Positions 1 to 5,298 of a stretch of DNA of 5,298 bases are shown here, piece by piece; the stretch's first letter is position 1; each line of letters opens with the position of its first letter. Location of the stretch: positions 1 to 5,298 of the forward strand of contig JAAUTT010000395.1 in the NCBI GenBank assembly GCA_012031335.1. The letters run 5' to 3'. Below the pieces are notes generated by a model, which saw only the letters and a list, made by a program, of their open reading frames with translations, searched no databases and was not told where the DNA came from. The position numbers were made by a program, and so were the translations under genes. Origin of the DNA: Bacteroidales bacterium (GTDB lineage Bacteria > Bacteroidota > Bacteroidia > Bacteroidales > JAAUTT01).

Positions 1-173
1 ATTTCCACTGATTATTAATGTGTCGTTTAAAAATGAAAATTAAATATTTCTGTTGTATCGACACATGAACCACCAATGCAACCTCCGGTTATGTGCTTTA
101 AAGTATCGGAACCATTTGCCTGTAAAATAGCAAATAAAGAAAAAAGGCAAAGGAGAATTAATATTCTTTTCAT
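1..173 (-). CDS. small exported cysteine-containing protein, frameshifted and cut by the window edge
   Basis: An ATG at 173 opens a frame of 48 codons ending in TAA at 27-29. It begins with a clear signal peptide (MKRILILLCLFSLFAILQ, residues 1-18), followed by a short polar stretch with two cysteines in GGCIGGSC (residues 30-37). The start lies only 2 bp after the stop of the C25 protease gene (TAA-TC-ATG), so the two are very probably co-transcribed and translationally coupled. The stop is probably not genuine: adding one base in the 5-base A/T run at 29-33 lets the frame continue as LNDTLIISGN to the window edge. This reads like the beta-rich start of many Bacteroidota exported proteins. 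I do not recognise the family and assign no function. The signal peptide and coupling are seen directly; the frameshift correction is inference. Confidence 0.55.
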
Positions 174-175
174 GA

Positions 176-1606
176 TTATGCAGATTTTATTATTGGTTTA
201 TTAGACCTGTATACAAAAATACAACCTAATATTAGCATTGTCAATGCCAAAAATATCAATTTCCATTGAGATAAGGTTGGGACACTTACAGTTGTTGGCG
301 GTTCTATGGGGTCTGAAGTATTTGTTTTATAGCAGCCCACAAAATCGGCACGGAATGTTGAACCGGGGTCGATGTTTAGGCTAAAACCAGGAGATAATGT
401 TATGGAGTTAAGTGCACCAAAATGCACATTTGAATTACCGGAAATACTGTTGGAAGCAGTTAATGAACTACTGGCTAAATATTCATCTGTGGTATTAGAA
501 ATATTGTTAGATACTGCAACATTATCCTGACAATCAACTTCAGGAACAAATCTGATATTCAAAGAAGGATCGCCCATTAAATGGTATATTTCCCAATAAT
601 ACAGCTTTCTACCTGATGTTGATTCTTCTACGGCAAGATTTCCCCCAACAATTAATTGACCTTGTGTTGAATACCAATCACTTGAGGTTTCAGTATAGGT
701 ATGAAACAACCTGTCATAAACACCTAAATGATTCTTTTCAAAAACAGGGTGAGCAGTTACTGTTTTAAAACCTACACCCCACCAATAATCTTCATCCCAG
801 TATGTTGAATTTGACCCACCGATATAACCAACGGCACCTCTATTTTCAGCACGCAAGGCAGCTTCCCCAAAACACTCGTCTACATCAAATTTGTTTGACA
901 AGCAACAATTACCAACCCATAATCCATACTTATTAGTGTTAGTGAGACTTGCAATGTTACTTACGGTAAAACTTGGGTCAGCCCAACCATTTGGTGAACA
1001 ATGAGCTGTATAATTAGCGAAACCAACCCCAGCATTAATATTAGAAATAATATTTGCAGAATAGTTCGCACCTGAAGGTTCCGGCTGTAAATATTTGTTA
1101 GATGTTATACCTTTTGATGAATTAAAGTAATAATCATTGGCATAGTTAATCTGGCCATTTCCGAAGGTTAAATCATGACCCGCCCAATCATGACCAGCAA
1201 CTAAAACAGCTTTGTATTGGTATGAAGGATCGGGCATGTTGTTTAATTCATATTGTATAGTTTTATTAATCTGTGGCATTAATTCTGAAGTATCCGTAGC
1301 TGAAAACCTCCCATAAAAAACATCAGGGATGTTATCGCTAGTATAGTCAAAATAATACAAATCGGTAACATGCCATCCAGCGCTATATGCAGGTATTTGA
1401 GCAATATCCCCTACCAATAACACATAATGTGGAGGGCTAATGCCTACCGGCGGATTATTATAAAGGGCTTCTAAATAGTCATGTATGCTTGTTGTTGTAT
1501 TACCAACATTGGGTTCATCAGTATATCCAACTATTACGTTATAGCCCAAATTTTCTTTATGGGCAATAAAAGGGGACAAGGCAGTTTCAAAAATCCGATC
1601 TGACAC
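176..1606 (-). CDS. gingipain-like C25 cysteine protease, catalytic domain and C-terminal anchor
   Basis: This is the catalytic part of a secreted peptidase of family C25 (gingipain family), which cleaves extracellular proteins with a Cys-His dyad. The GTG at 1606 is an artefact of frame breakage: the frame stays open to 1735, and the preceding residues TYVIV join the family-typical VSDRIFETALSPF. Numbering from that GTG, the likely catalytic His is H202 (NYTAHCSPNGW) and the nucleophile C235 (GNCCLSNKF, followed by ECFGEA). The domain ends near YHLMGDPSLNIR (340-352). Residues about 396-425 (LSPGFSLNIDPGSTFRADF, then GC) form a repeat-like module common in Bacteroidota surface proteins. The end is an IPTL-CTERM-type signal: VPTLSQW (442-448), a hydrophobic helix, then a basic tail. 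That implies anchoring in or processing at a membrane, instead of the type IX secretion CTD of classical gingipains. The rest of the gene lies upstream to 2344 in other frames. Confidence 0.87.
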   Translation of the reverse strand: MSDRIFETALSPFIAHKENLGYNVIVGYTDEPNVGNTTTSIHDYLEALYNNPPVGISPPHYVLLVGDIAQIPAYSAGWHVTDLYYFDYTSDNIPDVFYGRFSATDTSELMPQINKTIQYELNNMPDPSYQYKAVLVAGHDWAGHDLTFGNGQINYANDYYFNSSKGITSNKYLQPEPSGANYSANIISNINAGVGFANYTAHCSPNGWADPSFTVSNIASLTNTNKYGLWVGNCCLSNKFDVDECFGEAALRAENRGAVGYIGGSNSTYWDEDYWWGVGFKTVTAHPVFEKNHLGVYDRLFHTYTETSSDWYSTQGQLIVGGNLAVEESTSGRKLYYWEIYHLMGDPSLNIRFVPEVDCQDNVAVSNNISNTTDEYLASSSLTASNSISGNSNVHFGALNSITLSPGFSLNIDPGSTFRADFVGCYKTNTSDPIEPPTTVSVPTLSQWKLIFLALTMLILGCIFVYRSNKPIIKSA

Positions 1607-1972
1607 AATAACGTATGTAATAGTATCTGTAATATGTTGCTTTGCATCAATAGATGATTTAGAAACATATATATCGGTTATATTATCAAAAATAGCACTT
1701 GAATATTTGGTTTTTAAATCCTGTGTTTTTGATAATCACTTCCTTGAAAATTAATTTCAATTTTTAGATTATTGAGAATCCGTAATTTGTTTTGAACAGG
1801 ATTGTATTGTATTGGATTGATAATTATCCGGCCAAGTCTTTTATCCCTTAGAATTCCTATATCCTCAAAATCTGTATTTCAGTATTGTAATAGCTGTTTG
1901 TATTGTAAGTTGCTGCATCGTAATGAAATGGTTCTGTTTGTTCAGTTTTGCAAATTGATGCTTGCGCAGGCA
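1607..1972 (-). pseudogene. middle of the C25 protease gene (propeptide to catalytic junction), broken by frameshifts
   Basis: No single frame is open here, but three successive frames give collinear C25 protein. Just after the 1973 stop, one frame reads MPAQASICKTEQTEPFHYDA and on to YYNTE. The next reads ILRDKRLGRIIINPIQYNP and continues through LKIEINFQGSDYQK. The third reads TQDLKTKYSSAIFDNI and runs into the catalytic fragment. MPAQ..ICK and the LxRxxRLGRIxINPIQYNP-type strand are typical of the C25 propeptide and its junction with the catalytic domain. The switches fall at A/T runs 1976-1980, 1877-1879 and 1726-1730, each explained by one missing A in the sense strand. With all three restored, the gene from 2344 to 176 becomes one frame of 724 codons including the stop. 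The protein similarity on both sides of each break is seen in the sequence; whether the breaks are sequencing errors or mutations cannot be settled here. Confidence 0.8.
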
Positions 1973-2344
1973 TTATTTTTGACTAATGCCATTAGCAGTT
2001 AAATCAACAAATTCTTCATCGTAGCTAACGATATTAAACTGAACTGTTGCACCAATGGGTAATTCTATTAATTTGCTGAAAACCGGAATATTTGGTTTGC
2101 CCAAATCGAATGTCCTTACCAAACCTTCCGATTCCAATTCAATAAATTCACCCGATTGTGTCGATTTTAAATTGGAATTAAAATATGCTACACTTGTTTT
2201 AACATCCACAATATCAATATTAACAGAATTGTTGGTTACACTAAGGTTATTAGAAGTTGCTTTACTCAAATAAAGCGTTTTATCTTGGGAGTATGCAATT
2301 CCTGCCATTGTAATAAAGGCAGATAGAATTAATATTTTTTTCAT
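1973..2344 (-). CDS. N-terminus of the C25 protease: signal peptide and start of propeptide
   Basis: This 123-residue frame is the true beginning of the gingipain-like gene. It starts at ATG 2344 with a Sec signal peptide, MKKILILSAFITMAGIAYSQ, with likely cleavage near AYS/Q-D. A beta-rich stretch follows, with YFNSNL, EFIELESEGLVRTFDLGKPN and IPVFSKLIELPIGATVQF (residues about 54-103). This matches the style of the C25 propeptide domain, where a phrase like G.P.LPV....ELP.GA.V is typical. The TAA at 1973-1975 follows GISQK. One extra A in the run 1976-1980 would turn GISQK-stop into GISQKIMPAQ and continue the propeptide, so I read this as a fragment and not as a separate protein. The start lies 33 to 67 bp after the S74 gene, depending on that gene's true end, which fits an operon. 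Confidence 0.75.
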   Translation of the reverse strand: MKKILILSAFITMAGIAYSQDKTLYLSKATSNNLSVTNNSVNIDIVDVKTSVAYFNSNLKSTQSGEFIELESEGLVRTFDLGKPNIPVFSKLIELPIGATVQFNIVSYDEEFVDLTANGISQK

Positions 2345-2411
2345 GACAACAAGTTTTAAGGTTTTGATGAAAAAATATTAATACGCTGAAAGGTTTGTTC
2401 CAGAGATATCC

Positions 2412-3269
2412 TCAAGCTTTTTTCTTTAGGTTCTCAATTTCTATAGCTTGTGCTTCATTAGCAACCTGTAGTTCTTTGATTGCTTCAATAAGAACAGGGA
2501 TAAACCCTTCGTAATTAATTGCATATAGACCATCTTCATCCTGTCTAGTAAGTTCAGGAAAAACAGATTCTATTTCCTGTGCTACCAAACCATATTGTTG
2601 ACCTTCGGAAAATCTTGGCATCCCTGATTCGTCAGCTATTGTTGTATCACTTACATTTGAAGTGTTTGCTTTGCTATGGGAATATAAACTTACTATTTCA
2701 TCCTGTGATTTATAATTATATGTTCTACCGCTAATACTCGATAATTTATTTAAACTGCCTTCAATTGTTCGGATGTTGGTCTTAAATCGCATATCGGAGG
2801 GTTGCCAAACACCTGTGGTATAACAATCGCCAACAGCACGAATGGCATAATCGCCATCAATACCCGCCCCAATGTTTAAGCTGGATTTTGAATGGGGAAA
2901 GGCTTTTATGCCAACATTTTCGGTAGTTAAATCCATTTTTATACCACCTGTTCCACCATGGTTGCCTCTCATATACATGCGTGTATCGGCAAATACCCAA
3001 AATCGGAATATTTCGTTGCCTAATTGATTTCGAAAAACCAAATCACCCGGATCGGTATCATCTGTTGAAACAGGGTGGAAGACTACATCCCTGCCATTTA
3101 ACACATTGAAGCTTGAACTGGGTTCGACTTTGATATCGCTGTTCGCATCTATTACTATTTCGTTTCCTTTGCCCATTTCAAGGCTACCATTTGAATTAAT
3201 GTTAATTTGTGCAAAAGTACTCGAAATGCTAATTGAAAAAATAGTTGATAAAAGTAATTTTGTTTTCAT
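2412..3269 (-). CDS. secreted protein with S74 intramolecular-chaperone (tail-spike type) C-terminus
   Basis: The 285-residue protein has a signal peptide (MKTKLLLSTIFSISISSTFAQ). A beta-rich, low-complexity N-terminal half follows (residues about 22-155), then a Peptidase_S74 domain. The hallmarks are the Ser-Asp autocleavage site SDMRFKTNI (S158-D159), YGLVAQEIESVFPEL (226-240), INYEGFIPVLIEAIKELQ (251-268), and a coiled coil to the end. In this family the chaperone trimerises, helps fold the beta-helical stalk and may cut itself off at the Ser-Asp bond. It is known from phage tail spikes and is common in secreted Bacteroidota proteins, and no phage gene is nearby. The stop is suspicious: the 6-base T run at 2418-2423 (sense A) may hold one base too many. 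With one removed, the coil continues as KKKLEDISGTNLSAY and stops at 2378-2380. It heads the probable operon with the C25 protease. I see no strong ribosome-binding site. Confidence 0.85.
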   Translation of the reverse strand: MKTKLLLSTIFSISISSTFAQININSNGSLEMGKGNEIVIDANSDIKVEPSSSFNVLNGRDVVFHPVSTDDTDPGDLVFRNQLGNEIFRFWVFADTRMYMRGNHGGTGGIKMDLTTENVGIKAFPHSKSSLNIGAGIDGDYAIRAVGDCYTTGVWQPSDMRFKTNIRTIEGSLNKLSSISGRTYNYKSQDEIVSLYSHSKANTSNVSDTTIADESGMPRFSEGQQYGLVAQEIESVFPELTRQDEDGLYAINYEGFIPVLIEAIKELQVANEAQAIEIENLKKKA

Positions 3270-3349
3270 TTTTTGGGGTTTTTAATTTGATATATCTTCA
3301 AAATAAAAAAATCAAATCGACATAAAAAAAACGTCAAAATCCGGTTTCT

Positions 3350-3403
3350 GGAACGAGCGGGAAAAATTGCGGAACGAGCGGTAAATTTTATAGGAAAAGC
3401 GGA
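3350..3403 (-). promoter_or_regulatory. 21-bp-phased direct repeats, candidate LytTR operator
   Basis: GGAACGAGCGG occurs exactly at 3350-3360 and again at 3371-3381, with a degenerate copy GGAAAAGCGGA at 3393-3403, a period of 21-22 bp. On the coding strand each reads CCGCTCGTTCC. The copies lie 80 to 134 bp upstream of the S74 start codon and downstream of the LytTR regulator gene. LytTR regulators characteristically bind two short direct repeats about two helical turns apart (known for AgrA, YpdB and BtsR/YehT), so the layout fits. The link to the neighbouring regulator is inference. I could not place a convincing Bacteroidota -33/-7 promoter (TTTG with TAnnTTTG at normal spacing) between the repeats and the gene. 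Confidence 0.55.
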
Positions 3404-3455
3404 CAAAAAAAATTGAAAAATCTATTATTAACTGTCTGTTAGTGTTTTATAACAA

Positions 3456-3948
3456 TCAGTTGTTTTGTTTTTTTGACTCAACAGTACTGCTAAAATCATT
3501 TAAAAGGAGGGCGATATTGAGTTCCCGTAGTTCTTGTAATTTTCGTTTTGTAATTTTAATTGTTACGAAATTTTCATCTTTGCATAAAATGCAATTTCTG
3601 TCCTTTGTTTCAATTTCGCTGAGATAATTAAAGTTACAAATGGTGCTTCTGTTTGCCTGAAAGAAATTTTGCTTGTCCAATATTTTATTAAGTTGTTTAA
3701 TGCTTAGGCAAGTAGAAACAGTATTTGTACCATTTAGTCCATAATATATATTTACAACCTTATAATTGTCTGCTGTCTGCTTAATATAAAATATGTCACT
3801 GATAACAATGTTTTTAAGACCTGTTAATATTGGTATTAATAATTTGTCAGAATATTTTGGTATATCAATATTTTGTTGGTGTTTAAGAAAAGTTTCGCTC
3901 CTTGTCCTGTCGATATGAAATTGTTTGATAATTTGGTTTATATCCGCA
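3456..3948 (-). CDS. LytTR DNA-binding domain of response regulator (downstream part of frameshifted gene)
   Basis: This frame is open from just after a TGA at 3954-3956 down to the TGA at 3456-3458, but it has no ATG; the only start-like codon is TTG at 3680. It reads DINQIIKQF, a linker, and then a LytTR domain. Recognisable parts are NIVISDIFYIKQTADNYKVV, LSIKQLNKILDKQNFFQANR, STICNFNYLSEI and FVTIKITKRKLQELREL. These match the LytTR pattern of a strand with Iy(I/F)ea..nY, then the LxxLexxL..xFfRxhRSyiVNlxyI helix-strand unit and a final KLxeLxxl helix. LytTR domains bind promoter DNA as direct-repeat dimers. The receiver domain lies upstream in the neighbouring frame. Removing one base in the TTT at 3949-3951 joins both into one protein of about 270 aa, the normal length for the family. 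Missing initiation sites support its being the second half of one gene. Confidence 0.75.
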
Positions 3949-4269
3949 TTTATTCAACGGTTTTTGTAGTTTGTAGACCTCAGAAATATTTACTTTCTGA
4001 AGGCAATTGTCAGGATTATTTGAAACAATGACAGATTTTGGAATATATGTTTCATTTTCAAATGCTTTTTCAAGTGTAAACTTATCTTTGTCGTTTAGTT
4101 TGTCTATTTGTATAAATATCAAATCGGGTTTATTTTTGACAATTTCACAAAAAGTTCCAGCAATGCTATCCGTTTTACCAATTATTTGTATTTCAGGGTG
4201 TTTTAATAGAAATTCTTCAAGTTTTTTTGAAGACTTGGTGTCTACTATCAGGGTTTTTATCGGTTTCAT
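3883..4269 (-). CDS. degenerate receiver domain of LytTR-type response regulator (upstream part of frameshifted gene)
   Basis: Starting at ATG 4269, residues 1 to about 106 form a CheY-like receiver fold: beta-1 KTLIVD, a helix, IQIIGKTDSIAGTFCEIV, the KPDLIFIQID strand (48-56), VIVSNN, and the LQKP motif near residue 103 with the conserved Lys. Key acidic residues are missing. The usual DD pair after beta-1 is D10-T11-K12, and the position normally holding the phosphoacceptor Asp in (V/I)FLDI is Gln54 in IFIQI. Phosphorylation of the usual kind is therefore unlikely, and no histidine kinase gene is present in the window. From about residue 107 (KCGYKPNY onward) the frame no longer resembles a receiver or linker, because the true reading shifts to the LytTR frame at 3949-3951. 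The gene lies downstream of the GC-rich repeat region and upstream of the putative operator repeats. Confidence 0.72.
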   Translation of the reverse strand: MKPIKTLIVDTKSSKKLEEFLLKHPEIQIIGKTDSIAGTFCEIVKNKPDLIFIQIDKLNDKDKFTLEKAFENETYIPKSVIVSNNPDNCLQKVNISEVYKLQKPLNKCGYKPNYQTISYRQDKERNFS

Positions 4270-4337
4270 GGTAGAAAATCATTACAATTTGTTACTTAAT
4301 TTTCCGATTATTCGATATTTGCGGTGCGGTGGCAAAG

Positions 4338-4397
4338 AAAGCAAGTGTGTGGCAGCGAAGCGATGGTTGCAGGGAAGGGCTGCCACACTCTTGCTTT
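4338..4397. repeat. long inverted repeat (hairpin), 18-bp arms with 24-nt loop
   Basis: Arms at 4338-4355 (AAAGCAAGTGTGTGGCAG) and 4380-4397 (CTGCCACACTCTTGCTTT) are complementary at 17 of 18 positions. The loop is purine-rich and GC-rich, and 4321-4380 is about 62% G+C, far above the surrounding genes. It lies between the HEAT gene and the LytTR gene, both transcribed leftwards. There is no long U tract on either side, so it is not a standard intrinsic terminator. It could be a repetitive palindromic element, a structured RNA, or part of a cassette boundary with GCGTTAGGG at 4400-4408. The pairing is seen directly; its role is unknown. Confidence 0.7.
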
Positions 4398-4475
4398 GAG
4401 CGTTAGGGTTTCTATGGAAATCAATCTTTTTGTCATTAAAGTTTTCAAATCATCAATGCAGTGGTTGCGAGCCTT

Positions 4476-4606
4476 GCACACAACGTTGGCGGTATGGACA
4501 GTAAGGGATTGCGGGTGTTTTACTATCAGAGTACACGAAAAGTTGAAGCGGGCTACAACCTTTCGCATACCAATGAAACCCTTATTGGCTATACCGCGTG
4601 TTATGC
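4476..4606 (-). repeat. 131-bp imperfect palindrome resembling an integron attC site
   Basis: Read on the minus strand, the element begins with GCATAAC 4 bp after the HEAT stop codon and ends with GTTGTGTGC. These resemble the R'' (RYYYAAC) and R' (GTTRRRY) boxes of attC, each with one deviation. Inside, GCGGTAT at 4489-4495 and its partner near 4588-4596 start a long stem: the left arm has GCGGTATGG then CAGTAAGGGATT, the right arm on the other strand GCGGTATAG then CAATAAGGGTTT. An inner hairpin pairs 4536-4545 (CGAAAAGTTG) with 4556-4565 at 9 of 10 positions. The length fits long attC sites such as Vibrio repeats. No integrase gene is in the window, so the identity is a hypothesis; the palindrome itself is clear. 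Confidence 0.45.
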
Positions 4607-4610
4607 TGCG

Positions 4611-5260
4611 TTATTCTATCTTATTCAATATTTTTTTTACTCTGGTCTGTGTAGCTTTTTTCTTAGAATCAAGATGTAATTCCGCATTCCGCTTTATTAA
4701 CTCCTTTGAATCTGAATTTACTCTGTCAGCTATATTTATAAATCCCTCTAAAATCCAGTCAATCTCATTTTCACTCGCCGTTTTAAGTGCATCATCAAGA
4801 ATCGGTAAAACTTTGTCTGCTGTTTTATCAGATGTTGCTCCAATCCGTCCAAGATATAAATGAACTGCTCCAGACAAACAAACTCCTGCATTTTCAGTCA
4901 GGTATTGTTTAGCATAATCGATAATTGATTCGCAATCTTTAGGGTTTAATTTTGCACAATATCCGAAAACTTGCATTAGCATCCACCTTGTCTGTGGTTC
5001 TTTAACTGTCAATGCAGGTTTTAGTTTTTCTAATTGATTTGCTATTAAATCAGGTTGTTTCTCTGCAACTTTCTCTAAAATCTTTGCTGCTCCCGCTCTA
5101 ATTCCTTTTGATTTAGGGTTATCCAAGTCGTAAGAAACATAATCAATTGCTTGTTCCAGTATTGACTTGTCTCCTTTTAAAACTTTCTCAGCTAATTCCT
5201 TTCCAAGTGCTGAAGAAACAGTTCCTTTTATTGAATTTTTAGTTGGTCAAGTAAGTTCAT
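4611..5260 (-). CDS. HEAT-like all-alpha-helical protein with one frameshift near its N-terminus
   Basis: The frame ending at TAA 4611-4613 is open from about 5245. Its best start, ATG 5258-5260, is in the neighbouring frame (MNLLDQLK) and joins if one base is restored in the 5-base run at 5236-5240. The product is then about 216 aa. It is entirely helical by eye: amphipathic helices such as KELAEKVLKG, SKGIRAGAAKILEKVAEKQP, TRWMLMQVFGYCAKLNP and GAVHLYLGRIG alternate with short turns, as in HEAT/ARM or DNA-alkylation-repair-like solenoids. No catalytic residues, signal peptide or membrane segment are evident, so a cytoplasmic protein-protein (or nucleic acid) scaffold is the most that can be inferred. 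AAAGGTGG lies about 14 bp before the ATG. The gene overlaps the tail of the upstream gene and is followed within 4 bp by the attC-like palindrome, which would suit a mobile gene cassette. TTG at 5126 is not a credible start. Confidence 0.7.
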
Positions 5261-5298
5261 AATGAATTGTTTTTCCACCTTTCAAGTTTTGGAATCCC
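5247..5298 (-). CDS. 3' end of an upstream gene, cut by the window edge
   Basis: Two frames are open from the right edge. One ends ...FQNLKGGKTIHYELT with TGA at 5247-5249, overlapping the HEAT start by 14 bp. The other ends ...PKLERWKNNSL with TGA at 5257-5259, giving a classical ATGA 4-bp overlap. The first looks more like natural protein (a beta-strand ending), while the second has the more usual coupling geometry. Either way a gene appears to run into the HEAT gene in the same direction. With at most 17 residues visible, I cannot name it. Confidence 0.35.
   Translation of the reverse strand, partial: GFQNLKGGKTIHYELT

Larger units (their letters stand above)
4270..4610. other. gene-free, GC-rich intergenic region between the HEAT and LytTR genes
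   Basis: I see no believable gene in these 341 bp. Frames that are open on both strands (for example 4461-4679 plus and 4308-4568 minus) are by-products of the palindromes: they lack sensible starts and resemble no protein I know. Composition is about 47% G+C over 4321-4620, against about 30-33% in sampled lines of 3721-3780 and 4681-4740. It contains the hairpin at 4338-4397, the attC-like palindrome at 4476-4606 and a small tandem GCGGT-GCGGT at 4321-4330. The last 50 bp before the LytTR start (4270-4320) are AT-rich and should hold its promoter, but I found no convincing -33/-7 elements or ribosome-binding site. Confidence 0.6.

Noticed and set aside
27..40. Programmed frameshift at the TTTAAAC heptamer in the small left-edge gene
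   Set aside because: The heptamer is not in the phase needed for -1 slippage, and the same kind of break occurs in six other places, so an indel error is simpler.
1802..2273. Plus-strand open frames at 1802-2002 and 2055-2273
   Set aside because: Antisense to C25 propeptide sequence, which is continuous on the minus strand once frameshifts are allowed.
3295..3340. Core promoter for the S74 operon (TTTG at 3335-3338 with TCGATTTG at 3313-3320)
   Set aside because: The spacing of 14 bp is too short for the Bacteroidota -33/-7 consensus and the -7 element is imperfect.
3420..3446. Possible intrinsic terminator after the LytTR gene (TAAC-TGTCT-GTTA near a T-rich stretch)
   Set aside because: The stem is only about 4 bp and AT-rich, too weak to claim.
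3442..4399. Plus-strand open frames at 3442-3627 and 4007-4399
   Set aside because: Antisense to the LytTR and receiver domains, with low-complexity Ser/Phe/Leu translations typical of shadow frames.
4324..4863. 179-codon plus-strand open frame, and the shorter one at 4461-4679
   Set aside because: It crosses both palindromes and then runs antisense to the HEAT gene, whose helical protein pattern is far more convincing. The translation has no recognisable domain.

Overview
The window looks like a piece of a Bacteroidota (Cytophagales/Sphingobacteriales/Flavobacteriales-like) genome. It has AT-rich coding sequence, short lipophilic signal peptides starting MKK or MKT, a gingipain-type (C25) protease, a secreted protein with an intramolecular-chaperone (S74) tail, a LytTR-type regulator and weak ribosome-binding sites. 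Every gene I accept lies on the minus strand, so transcription runs from the right edge to the left edge.

Layout in the direction of transcription. At the right edge is the tail of an unidentified gene, overlapping the start of a HEAT-like alpha-helical protein of about 216 aa (4611-5260). Then comes a gene-free stretch of about 340 bp (4270-4610) that is clearly more GC-rich than its surroundings (about 47% in 4321-4620, against about 30-33% in sampled lines on either side). It holds a 131-bp imperfect palindrome that starts 4 bp after the HEAT stop codon and resembles an integron attC site, and a second long hairpin. Next is a LytTR response regulator with a degenerate receiver domain (3456-4269). 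Between it and the following genes are two exact and one degenerate copy of a direct repeat at 21-22 bp spacing (3350-3403), the arrangement typical of LytTR binding sites. The last group is a probable operon: a secreted S74-tailed protein (2412-3269, probably really ending at 2378), a C25 gingipain-like protease (176-2344), and a small exported cysteine-containing protein that starts 2 bp after the protease stop and runs off the left edge.

The dominant oddity is that every accepted gene longer than the edge fragments carries at least one apparent single-base frameshift. I find seven sites, each in a short A/T homopolymer, with recognisable protein continuing in the neighbouring frame on the other side. 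The protease alone has three, and restoring them gives one continuous protein of about 723 aa (signal peptide, C25 propeptide, catalytic domain, IPTL-type C-terminal anchor). Uniform homopolymer indels across unrelated genes point to uncorrected sequencing error rather than gene decay, so the gene fragments should be read as pieces of intact genes until the reads are checked.

Working model (inference): the LytTR regulator binds the 21-bp repeats and controls the secreted S74/C25/small-protein operon. The HEAT gene with its attC-like tail may be an unrelated mobile cassette next to it.
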